Source: an uncultured Collinsella sp.
Lineage (GTDB): Bacteria; Actinomycetota; Coriobacteriia; Coriobacteriales; Coriobacteriaceae
Direction: 5' to 3'
Assembly: GCA_900754435.1 (NCBI GenBank)
Contig: CAAECT010000120.1
Location: 1 to 6,412 of the forward strand
DNA length: 6,412 nucleotides
Part shown: positions 1 through 5,499 of the stretch, in pieces
How positions within the stretch are numbered: position 1 is the stretch's first letter
Layout of the letters: each line of letters opens with the position of its first letter
Translations under genes and position numbers: made by a program
The notes under the pieces: model-generated
Told to the model about the DNA's origin: nothing
The model's database searches: none
What the model saw: the letters and a program-made list of their open reading frames with translations, nothing else

Positions 1-619
1 CGGTGATCTTGGACATGAGCGGGCTGCCGCCGTGGGACTTGGCCACGGTCGTGCCGTCGGTGATCAGGTCGACTTCGCCCGAGACGACCACGGCGCCGCC
101 GGTGTAGCGGGCGAGCGCCACGGCGGCGGCGCGGGCGGCGTCGACCGTGTCGGTGGTATCGACACCGCGCACGCGGCTCATATCAGCCGCCTCGCCCTCA
201 AGACCCCACAGGCCGGCGAGTGCGATGATCTCGGAGGCGTTGCCGCGTACGATGGCGGGCTTGTACTGCTTGAGCTCGTTTACCAGCTGGGTGCGCAGGC
301 TACCGATACCCAGGCCCACCGGATCGAGCACCCAGGGCTTGCCGGCGTCGTGTGCCGCCTTGGCCGCGCGGGGAATCGTCTGCTCGTAGATGGGGAAGAG
401 CGTGCCCATGTTGAGATAGATGGCGCCGCCGCCGGCAACGAGTGCCTCGCCCTCGTCGGGAAGATAGACCATGGCGGCCGAACCGCCCACGGCGAGCTGC
501 GCGTTGGCGACAAAGTCGATCGTCACCGTGTTGGTGATGGAGCCGGCCATCGGATTGGTGGCGCGAATCTCCTCCACGGCCTTGACCATATGTTGCTTAA
601 GCTGTTCCGAATCAATCAC
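1..619 (-). CDS. thiM: Hydroxyethylthiazole kinase ThiM, N-terminal part (3' end beyond window)
   Basis: ThiM phosphorylates 4-methyl-5-(2-hydroxyethyl)thiazole with ATP in cytosolic thiamine salvage. The first 206 residues are present; the gene runs off the left edge. Family landmarks read from the minus strand: the N-terminal substrate and trimer region around residues 22-50 (SITNTVTIDFVANAQLAVGG), an LNMGTL strand at 69-74, LDPVGLG at 98-104, IVRGNASEI at 123-131 and GSPLMSKITG at about 198-207. The last of these leads into the GTGC active-site loop that must lie outside the window. The start is GTG at 619-617, chosen because AAGGAGG sits 8 bases upstream; the ATG at 626-624 hits a stop after four codons. 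A TPP riboswitch with terminator lies directly upstream, which strongly supports the assignment. Oddity: most ThiM proteins I recall have H-N/C-I/M-T-N where this one has G26-S27-I-T-N. Family assignment is firm; exact substrate is less so. Confidence 0.93.
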   Translation of the reverse strand, partial: MIDSEQLKQHMVKAVEEIRATNPMAGSITNTVTIDFVANAQLAVGGSAAMVYLPDEGEALVAGGGAIYLNMGTLFPIYEQTIPRAAKAAHDAGKPWVLDPVGLGIGSLRTQLVNELKQYKPAIVRGNASEIIALAGLWGLEGEAADMSRVRGVDTTDTVDAARAAAVALARYTGGAVVVSGEVDLITDGTTVAKSHGGSPLMSKIT

Positions 620-627
620 TGCACATG

Positions 628-634
628 CCTCCTT
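628..634 (-). promoter_or_regulatory. Ribosome binding site of thiM (AAGGAGG)
   Basis: On the minus strand AAGGAGG occupies 634-628, eight bases before the GTG at 619-617. It decides the GTG start. The site lies just past the terminator T-run, so it is transcribed only on read-through. It sits in the loop of a small potential hairpin (ATGCC 639-635 with GGCAT 629-625). It can alternatively pair with leader bases 687-676 (see findings). Confidence 0.85.
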
Positions 635-641
635 GGCATAG

Positions 642-671
642 AAAAGGGGCGCTGTGCATAGACAGCGCCCC
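642..671 (-). terminator. Intrinsic terminator of the TPP riboswitch
   Basis: On the minus strand GGGGCGCTGT (671-662), loop CTATGC (661-656) and ACAGCGCCCC (655-646) form a perfect 10-bp GC-rich stem followed by TTTT (645-642). It lies between the TPP aptamer and the thiM ribosome binding site, the classical position for an expression platform that stops transcription when TPP is bound. I did not find a convincing antiterminator that competes for the 5' arm, so the switching mechanism is inferred from position. Confidence 0.9.
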
Positions 672-683
672 TGTAAAGGCGGC

Positions 684-776
684 ATGCTCCCTACGCCAGC
701 ATTAACTGACAGGTTCAAAGGATTGGGCCCTATGCCCTCTCAGCCTTGTGGTTTGCACCGCCGGCACTCCCGCATC
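684..776 (-). ncRNA. TPP (thiamine pyrophosphate) riboswitch aptamer, THI box
   Basis: The minus strand carries the conserved THI-box landmarks in order: GGGAGTGCC (771-763), CTGAGA (743-738, the pyrimidine-binding turn), CCTTTGAACCTG (721-710) and GCGTAGGGA (696-688). A closing P1 helix can form between ATGC (775-772) and GCAT (687-684). The element binds TPP in the nascent thiM leader. The terminator downstream indicates repression of thiazole salvage when TPP is plentiful. No clear sigma-70-type promoter was recognisable in 777-870 for this transcript; a TAGTAT hexamer at 798-793 is possible but has no good -35 partner. Confidence 0.95.
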
Positions 777-802
777 GAATCTGTTGTTCCCTATACTAAC
801 GC

Positions 803-837
803 ACCTGCCAAAAAGGGACAGGTTTATTTTGGCAGGT
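803..837. repeat. Perfect 11-bp inverted repeat, REP/RAYT-like palindromic element
   Basis: ACCTGCCAAAA (803-813) and TTTTGGCAGGT (827-837) are exact reverse complements around a 13-base spacer (814-826) containing GGGACAGGTTTA. CAGGT occurs twice (819-823 and 833-837), so an alternative pairing with ACCTG 803-807 is possible. The spacer and right arm resemble GGGACAG-TTTATTTT sequences that I recall as dispersed intergenic repeats in several bacterial groups, some linked to REP-associated tyrosine transposases. No transposase lies in the window. It could instead be an operator for the divergent genes. Only one copy is visible here. Confidence 0.6.
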
Positions 838-840
838 CGT

Positions 841-846
841 TACAAT
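841..846 (+). promoter_or_regulatory. Possible -10 element of the HAD gene (TACAAT)
   Basis: TACAAT matches five of six bases of the sigma-70 -10 consensus and lies 28 bases before the HAD start codon. No good -35 is seen at the usual spacing; that position falls inside the inverted repeat at 803-837. Weak evidence only. Confidence 0.25.
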
Positions 847-874
847 AGGTAGGACCGATACGAATGGGGACCTC

Positions 875-1783
875 ATGATCAAACTTGTGCTGACCGATAT
901 GGACGATACGCTGATTCCAGCCGGGCATGACGGCGCCAGCGACTACGCCATCGAGGGTATTCATGCCATGCAAGCGGCGGGTCTGCACTTTGGTCCGGTT
1001 TCGGGTCGTCAGCCGTCCGCGATGGGCTGGATGTTCAAAAATCGTTCCGAGTGTTTTTCGACTGGCGCGTTCTGTAACGGCCAGGTGATGTTTGTCGGCG
1101 GCGAAGTAGTCGCCTCGCACGCAATCGACAACGATGCTCTGATGTGTTTGGCCGACTATCTGGAGCAAGAGACCGACGATACATTTTTAAAAGTCTATAG
1201 CCTGGGCGATGACTTTTGGGGCAACGATGCCTATTGCGTGACGAGTGATCCCGAGCGCGTTCGTCGCGCCATGGAGTCGGGCGGCAACGCATGGCTCAAA
1301 GGCGAAGAGGCCCCGTGCCGTCCCGTCGTTGATGAAGTGCCGGTGTTCAAGGCGAATATCTGGAGTGCCCGTTCGCGTGAGGAGCTCGCGGAGCTACGCG
1401 AGCGCGTTGCCGTTGAGGTGCCGGAACTCTCGCTTGTGTTTCCCAACAACCGAGTGCGCCTGTTTGACATCCTTCCAGCAGGTTGGGACAAGGGTTGCGC
1501 TGCGCTGGAGTTGGCGCGCGCTTTGGACCTGACGCCCGATGAGGTGGCCGTATTTGGCGATTCCGATAACGATCTGCCCATGATCGATGCCGTTCCCAAC
1601 TCCGTTGCAGTCGCCAATGCCAACGAGGCCGTCACGGCTGCCGCGCGCTGGCATATCGGCGCTGCGGTAGACGATGCGGTTGCCGGGGCTCTGCATCAGA
1701 TTGCCGCCTGTGCCGCGACGGGGGAGATGCCGCCGTTTATGCGTCAGATGGATACGACGGGTTTCGACGTCACGAACGTCTAG
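875..1783 (+). CDS. Cof-type HAD-superfamily (HAD-IIB) hydrolase / sugar-phosphatase-like protein
   Basis: A 302-residue cytosolic phosphatase of the haloacid dehalogenase superfamily, Mg-dependent with an aspartyl-phosphate intermediate. The catalytic motifs are intact. Motif I is DMDDT at 8-12 (nucleophile D8, acid/base D10). Motif II is the serine in PVSGR (S43). Motif III is the lysine in GWDKG (K206). Motif IV is VFGDSDNDLPMID at 226-238, with D229 and D233 binding metal. The insert between motifs II and III (about 85-195) is the C2-type cap typical of Cof/YidA/YbiV proteins, and the length is normal. Known members dephosphorylate sugar phosphates, FMN or PLP, so the substrate cannot be read from sequence. 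ATG 875 is used because the nearby ATG at 864 stops after four codons; the ribosome site (GGGGA, 866-870) is modest. The gene ends 10 bases before the LysR gene, suggesting one transcript. Confidence 0.92.
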   Translation: MIKLVLTDMDDTLIPAGHDGASDYAIEGIHAMQAAGLHFGPVSGRQPSAMGWMFKNRSECFSTGAFCNGQVMFVGGEVVASHAIDNDALMCLADYLEQETDDTFLKVYSLGDDFWGNDAYCVTSDPERVRRAMESGGNAWLKGEEAPCRPVVDEVPVFKANIWSARSREELAELRERVAVEVPELSLVFPNNRVRLFDILPAGWDKGCAALELARALDLTPDEVAVFGDSDNDLPMIDAVPNSVAVANANEAVTAAARWHIGAAVDDAVAGALHQIAACAATGEMPPFMRQMDTTGFDVTNV

Positions 1784-1793
1784 GGAGAAAGCT

Positions 1794-2690
1794 ATGAAGC
1801 TCCAGCAGCTCAGGTATGTCGTCAAAGTTGCCGAATGCGGCAGCATCACCGAGGCCTCGCGCCGGCTCTTTGTGTCGCAGCCTTCGATTACCGCGTCGAT
1901 CCGCGATCTCGAAAACGAGATGGGCGTGCACATCTTTGAGCGCACCAACAAGGGCGTCATTGTGTCCGAGGAAGGCGAGACCTTCTTGGGCTACGCGCGC
2001 CAGGTACTCGACCAGGCCGACCTGCTCGAGGGCAAATACAAGGGCGCATCCGAGCAGGTGCCGCACTTTAGTGTGAGCTGCCAGCATTATTCCTTTGCCG
2101 TTAACGCGTTTGTTGACGTGATCCGCGAGTTCGATGCCGCGCGTTACGACTTCACCCTGCGCGAGGAACAGACCCACGAGATTATCGAGGACGTCGCGCA
2201 TATGAAAAGCGAACTGGGCATCCTGTACTTATCCGAGCATAACCGCGAGGTTATCGAGCGCATGCTCGCCGCCAACGAGCTCGTATTCGAGGGACTCTTC
2301 TGCGCCGCGCCGCATGTCTTTGTATGCGCCGACCATCCACTGGCGGACTGCGCCAGCGTGACGCTCGAGGACTTGGAAGACTACCCGTTCTTGTCCTATG
2401 AGCAGGGCAGTTATAACTCGTTCTACTATTCCGAGGAGCTGACTTCGACGTTCGAGCGTCGCAAAAATATCCGCGTGCGCGACCGTGCGACGTTGTTCAA
2501 TTTGGCCATGGGCCTCAACGGCTACACGGTATGCTCGGGCGTGATCAGCCACGAGCTCAACGGCCCCGGCATTATCTCGATTCCGCTCGACGTGGACGAG
2601 TACATGGAGATTGGCATCATCACGCGCAAGAACACGACACTTACGCGCTATGGGCAGGCCTATATCGACGCGATTCGTCAGCATATCTAG
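1794..2690 (+). CDS. LysR-type transcriptional regulator, probable methionine/sulfur regulator
   Basis: A 298-residue LysR-family DNA-binding protein. The N-terminal winged helix-turn-helix spans about 1-60, with the family signature from S17 through SQPSITASIRDLENEMG (28-44) to FERTNKG (48-54). A linker helix follows, then an effector-binding domain from about 90 to 298 that includes YPFLSYEQGSYNSFYYSEE (197-215). The start is ATG 1794, behind GGGAGA (1783-1788); an in-frame ATG 120 bases upstream lies inside the HAD gene and has no ribosome site. It follows the HAD gene by 10 bases and precedes a metE-like gene on the same strand. That gene's upstream region carries a LysR-type dyad of MET-box layout (2737-2759), so control of methionine synthesis is the most likely job. 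Effector unknown; homocysteine or O-acetylserine-type ligands are known for related regulators. Role is inference; family is certain. Confidence 0.93.
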   Translation: MKLQQLRYVVKVAECGSITEASRRLFVSQPSITASIRDLENEMGVHIFERTNKGVIVSEEGETFLGYARQVLDQADLLEGKYKGASEQVPHFSVSCQHYSFAVNAFVDVIREFDAARYDFTLREEQTHEIIEDVAHMKSELGILYLSEHNREVIERMLAANELVFEGLFCAAPHVFVCADHPLADCASVTLEDLEDYPFLSYEQGSYNSFYYSEELTSTFERRKNIRVRDRATLFNLAMGLNGYTVCSGVISHELNGPGIISIPLDVDEYMEIGIITRKNTTLTRYGQAYIDAIRQHI

Positions 2691-2736
2691 ACTGCTGCGT
2701 TCTGCACGGGTCAAATCTCTTTACGGCAGTCCAAAC

Positions 2737-2759
2737 TGATATAGGAATCATCTATATCA
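2737..2759. promoter_or_regulatory. LysR-type operator, MET-box-like dyad
   Basis: TGATATAG (2737-2744) and CTATATCA (2752-2759) are perfect 8-base inverted arms separated by seven bases (GAATCAT). Inside it, T2742 and A2754 satisfy the LysR-type T-N11-A rule about the centre at 2748. The core TATAG-N7-CTATA has the same arms and spacing as the streptococcal MtaR/MetR MET-box I recall (TATAGTTTSAAACTATA). It lies between the LysR gene and the metE-like gene. The centre falls about 66 bases before the start site predicted from the promoter candidate at 2779-2807, where LysR activators usually bind. Confidence 0.7.
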
Positions 2760-2778
2760 AACTGTTATAAACATATAT

Positions 2779-2807
2779 TTTACGATGGCTATATGAGCGC
2801 TCATACT
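2779..2807 (+). promoter_or_regulatory. Candidate sigma-70-type promoter of the metE-like gene
   Basis: TTTACG (2779-2784) and CATACT (2802-2807) are separated by 17 bases and each matches four of six consensus bases, as expected for an activator-dependent promoter. Transcription would begin near 2814, giving a leader of about 30 bases with no room for a SAM riboswitch or T-box. TATATT (2774-2779) or TATAAA (2766-2771) are alternative -10 elements but lack a good -35. Confidence 0.4.
2792..2805. repeat. Perfect 14-bp palindrome TATGAGCGCTCATA (possible second operator)
   Basis: TATGAGCGCTCATA is identical on both strands with no spacer. It lies within the spacer and -10 of the candidate metE-like promoter and upstream of the ribosome site. 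The position would suit a repressor dimer. No gene in the window clearly encodes a matching regulator; the LysR protein is better matched to the dyad at 2737-2759. Confidence 0.55.
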
Positions 2808-2845
2808 TTGTCCCAGTAAAGCAACCAATGCAAAGGGAGATATCT

Positions 2846-3979
2846 ATGAGTGCTTTAACCACGCTGAACGCGCCGTTTCGCGCCGATATCGTCGGCAGTT
2901 TTCTTCGTCCGCAGGCCGTGAAGGACGCCCGTGCCGCCTACGCCGCGGGCACACTCGACGCCGCCGGCCTTAAGGCCGTCGAGGACGATGCCATTCGCGA
3001 TTTGGTGGCCAAGCAGAAGGCCGCCGGCCTGCAGGTCATCACCGATGGCGAGTTCCGCCGTAGTTACTGGCACCTCGACTTTATGTGGGGCCTCAATGGC
3101 ATTGAGCGCCGTACCTCGCGTACGGGCTATATGTTCCACGACGAGGAGACCACGGCCGATACCGCCGTGGTGACCGGCCCCATCAGCGGCGAGAACCACC
3201 CCTTCGTCGAGCACTTTAAGTTTGTCAAGGCACTTGAGGGCGAGGGCCACGTTGCACGCCAGACCATCCCGGCGCCGATCCAGACGTTCTCTGAGGTCAC
3301 GCTCGATCGCTGCGACGGCCAGCAGGAGAGCCTGCGCGCTGTCTATAAGACCGATGAGGAACTTGCCGACGCCATTGCAGCCGCTTATCGCACGGTGATC
3401 GCCGACCTGTACGCAGCAGGCTGCCGCAACATCCAGTTTGATGACTGCACCTGGGGCATCTACTGCGATACCGACTTTGTGTCCAAGACCGGCATGAGCC
3501 CGGTCGACCTGCAAAAGGTAAGCGAGCTGGGCGTGGCGCTCAACAACGCCGCCATCGAGGGCAAGCCCGATGACCTGGTCATTAACACGCACGTGTGCCG
3601 CGGTAACTACCACTCTACCTATGCCTTCGAGGGCGGCTACGACCCCGTCGCGCCGTACCTGTTCGCAAACGAGGATGTCGACGCATTTTACCTGGAGTTC
3701 GATACGCCGCGCGCCGGTGGTTTTGAGCCGCTGAAGTATGTTGCCCCCGGCAAGAAGGTCGTGTTGGGCTTGGTGACCACCAAGGCCGCTGAGCTTGAGG
3801 ACGAGGATGCCATCGTCGAGCGTATTCACGAGGCCGCAAGGTATGTTCCGCTCGAGAACCTGTATCTGTCGCCCCAGTGCGGCTTTGCCAGCTGCGAGAT
3901 TGGCAACAAGCTGACCGAGGACGAGCAATGGGCAAAGATCGCGCTGGTCAAGCGCGTTGCCGAGCGCGTTTGGAAATAA
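2846..3979 (+). CDS. Short cobalamin-independent methionine synthase-like protein (MetE C-terminal domain, YxjG/YxjH type)
   Basis: A 377-residue cytosolic protein corresponding to the C-terminal catalytic barrel of MetE, which transfers a methyl group to homocysteine to make methionine. It lacks the N-terminal half of full MetE (about 750 residues). Landmarks: VGSFLRP (16-22), ITDGEFRR (65-72), IQFDDCTWG (196-204), THVCRGN (248-254), FYLEFD (281-286) and LSPQCGFAS (341-349). By alignment from memory to MetE, H249, C251, E284 and C345 are the zinc ligands and all are present. ATG 2846 follows AGGGAGA (2834-2840) by five bases; the in-frame ATG at 2828 lies upstream of that site and is rejected. 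Sequence style matches B. subtilis YxjG/YxjH, whose methyl donor is not firmly established. The LysR gene and its probable operator lie upstream. No clear terminator follows, so some read-through into the permease is possible. Confidence 0.9.
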   Translation: MSALTTLNAPFRADIVGSFLRPQAVKDARAAYAAGTLDAAGLKAVEDDAIRDLVAKQKAAGLQVITDGEFRRSYWHLDFMWGLNGIERRTSRTGYMFHDEETTADTAVVTGPISGENHPFVEHFKFVKALEGEGHVARQTIPAPIQTFSEVTLDRCDGQQESLRAVYKTDEELADAIAAAYRTVIADLYAAGCRNIQFDDCTWGIYCDTDFVSKTGMSPVDLQKVSELGVALNNAAIEGKPDDLVINTHVCRGNYHSTYAFEGGYDPVAPYLFANEDVDAFYLEFDTPRAGGFEPLKYVAPGKKVVLGLVTTKAAELEDEDAIVERIHEAARYVPLENLYLSPQCGFASCEIGNKLTEDEQWAKIALVKRVAERVWK

Positions 3980-4026
3980 CGGTAACGTTCGCAGGTGGCG
4001 GCGCGTGCGAGACATGGCGTATCGCG

Positions 4027-4032
4027 TACAAT
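4027..4032 (+). promoter_or_regulatory. Possible -10 element of the permease gene (TACAAT)
   Basis: TACAAT is the best -10-like hexamer in the 122-base gap before the permease. No recognisable -35 is found at 16-18 bases spacing, so this is weak. The permease may also be reached by read-through from the metE-like gene. Confidence 0.25.
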
Positions 4033-4049
4033 GGTTCGGATCGTATCGT

Positions 4050-4075
4050 TCGGGCAGGTTATCCGATATGCCCGA
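4050..4075 (+). repeat. Leader inverted repeat upstream of the permease
   Basis: TCGGGCA (4050-4056) and TGCCCGA (4069-4075) are perfect 7-base inverted arms with a 12-base spacer, ending 15 bases before the AAAGGA ribosome site. No T-run follows, so it is not a typical terminator. It could be a leader hairpin or a protein site. I could not see a PyrR-binding sequence. Confidence 0.35.
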
Positions 4076-4101
4076 TCACCCTTCCATTCGAAAGGACATC
4101 C

Positions 4102-5436
4102 ATGTCCCAGTCTTCGACGCCCGCCGTCACCGATGCCATCTACGATGCATCGTCGCTTGGCCGCCCGCGCATGTTCCTGCTCGGTCTGCAGCACCTGTTT
4201 GCCATGTTTGGCGCCACCGTGCTGGTGCCCGTGCTCACCGGTCTCTCGGTTTCGGCGACGCTTTTGTTTGCCGGCTTGGGCACGCTGCTGTTCCACTTCT
4301 TGTCGCGCGGTAAGGTGCCGGCATTTTTGGGCTCATCGTTTGCCTTTATCGCAGGCTATGCCGCAATCGCGCCCAACGGCGAGGCCGAGCTATTGCCCTA
4401 CGCCTGCCTGGGCGTAGCCTGCGCCGGTCTACTCTATCCGGTGCTGGCGGCCCTGTTCCGCGCCTTTGGTGCCAAGCGCGTCATGCGCTTCTTCCCGCCG
4501 GTGGTGACGGGCCCTATCGTCATTTCCATCGGTCTGATCCTGGCAAGCTCCGCTATTGCTAACTGCCAGACCAATTGGCTCGTCGCCGTTATCGCCGTGG
4601 CAGTGATCGTCATCTGCAACATCTGGGGCCGCGGCATGGTCAAGATCGTGCCGATCCTGCTGGGCGTTGCGGTGAGCTATGCCGTTGCGACTGCGCTGGG
4701 CGAGGTCGACTTTACTGGCGTCGCAGCCGCTCCCTGGGTTGGTTTGCCCGTCGAGTGGGACAACACCGTCTTTGCGCTCTTTGGCCCGCAGTTCGATAGC
4801 GGCCTTGCCACGACGGCTATCATCACCATCATGCCGTTGGCCTTTGCAACCATGATCGAGCATATCGGTGATATCTCCGCTATTGGCTCCACCTGTGAGC
4901 GCAACTACATCGCCGATCCCGGCTTGCATCGCACACTGCTCGGCGATGGACTCGCCACGATTCTGGCTTCGCTCTTTGGCGCTCCGGCCAACACCACGTA
5001 TGGCGAGAACACCGGCGTGCTTGCCCTGACGCGTGTGTTTGACCCGCGCGTGATTCGCATTGCCGCGTGCTGCGCTATCGTGCTTTCGTTCTGCCCCAAG
5101 TTCGCTGCCGTGATTGCCGCCATGCCGGCGTGTGTAATCGGCGGCGTGTCGCTTGTGCTCTATGGCATGATCAGCGCCGTGGGTGTTCGCAACCTCATCG
5201 AGAACCAGGTCGATTTCCAGAACAACCGCAACGTGCTGGTGGCCGCTCTGGTGCTCGTGCTTTCACCCGGCATTGCGTACAGCCCCGCCGGTGCCATCGT
5301 GCTGGAGCTGGGCGGCGTGACGATTTCGCTTTCCGGCCTTGCCGTGGGCTCGCTGGTGGGCATCGTGCTCAACGCCATTCTGCCGGGTAACGACTTTGAG
5401 TTTGATGTCTCGGAACTCGAAGAGGCTGATGAGTAG
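4102..5436 (+). CDS. uraA: Uracil permease (NCS2 family, UraA/PyrP)
   Basis: A 444-residue integral membrane transporter, a proton-coupled uracil importer of the NCS2 nucleobase family for pyrimidine salvage. Family landmarks: GLQHLFAMFGATVLVP (28-43), FLGSSFAFI (75-83), FFPPVVTGPIV (130-140), EHIGD (253-257) and NTTYGENTGVLALT (297-310). E253 and E302 correspond to the uracil-binding glutamates known in E. coli UraA; the NTTYGEN form favours uracil over xanthine or urate. Many hydrophobic segments fit the 14-helix fold, and the short acidic C-terminus (EFDVSELEEADE) is cytosolic. ATG 4102 follows AAAGGA (4091-4096) by five bases. Upstream in-frame codons extending into the metE-like gene are rejected as non-hydrophobic read-through without a ribosome site. 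It is followed by a strong terminator at 5462-5499. Confidence 0.94.
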   Translation: MSQSSTPAVTDAIYDASSLGRPRMFLLGLQHLFAMFGATVLVPVLTGLSVSATLLFAGLGTLLFHFLSRGKVPAFLGSSFAFIAGYAAIAPNGEAELLPYACLGVACAGLLYPVLAALFRAFGAKRVMRFFPPVVTGPIVISIGLILASSAIANCQTNWLVAVIAVAVIVICNIWGRGMVKIVPILLGVAVSYAVATALGEVDFTGVAAAPWVGLPVEWDNTVFALFGPQFDSGLATTAIITIMPLAFATMIEHIGDISAIGSTCERNYIADPGLHRTLLGDGLATILASLFGAPANTTYGENTGVLALTRVFDPRVIRIAACCAIVLSFCPKFAAVIAAMPACVIGGVSLVLYGMISAVGVRNLIENQVDFQNNRNVLVAALVLVLSPGIAYSPAGAIVLELGGVTISLSGLAVGSLVGIVLNAILPGNDFEFDVSELEEADE

Positions 5437-5461
5437 CAGCTGCGTTCAGCTAAAACAAGAT

Positions 5462-5499
5462 ATGGTGCCCATGCGTATATGCGCGTGGGCACCATTTTT
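5462..5499 (+). terminator. Strong intrinsic terminator after the permease, shared by convergent genes
   Basis: ATGGTGCCCATGCG (5462-5475) pairs with CGCGTGGGCACCAT (5482-5495) over 14 bp with one G-T wobble and a six-base loop, followed by TTTTT (5495-5499). It ends the permease transcript. The hydrolase stop codon on the other strand (5500-5498) overlaps the T-run, so its transcript runs straight into the same hairpin. On that strand the tail after the stem is only a broken T-run (TCTTGTTTT), so termination is probably stronger on the plus strand. Confidence 0.93.

Noticed and set aside
32..661. 209-codon open frame on the plus strand over thiM
   Set aside because: It lies opposite a clearly conserved ThiM reading frame and covers the terminator. 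The composition is low-complexity GHGA-rich and no family is recognisable. Shadow frame.
654..848. 64-codon plus-strand frame opposite the TPP riboswitch
   Set aside because: Its content is explained by the aptamer, terminator and inverted repeat. No ribosome site.
1674..1793. 40-codon N-terminal extension of the LysR protein
   Set aside because: It lies inside the HAD gene. The LysR domain begins exactly at ATG 1794 behind GGGAGA, and LysR proteins normally start this close to the helix-turn-helix.
2828..2845. Alternative ATG for the metE-like gene at 2828
   Set aside because: The AGGGAGA ribosome site (2834-2840) is downstream of this ATG and correctly spaced for ATG 2846.
2855..4015. 386-codon open frame on the minus strand over the metE-like gene
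   Set aside because: It is long only because of GC-rich codon bias opposite a well-conserved plus-strand gene with intact zinc ligands. No ribosome site or family motif.
4050..4075. Terminator after the metE-like gene, or a PyrR attenuator
   Set aside because: The 7-bp inverted repeat lacks a T-run and no PyrR anti-antiterminator sequence is recognisable, so it is listed only as a leader repeat.
3877..4101. 75-codon N-terminal extension of the permease
   Set aside because: It overlaps the metE-like gene in another frame, is not hydrophobic and has no ribosome site. AAAGGA at 4091-4096 fixes the start at 4102.
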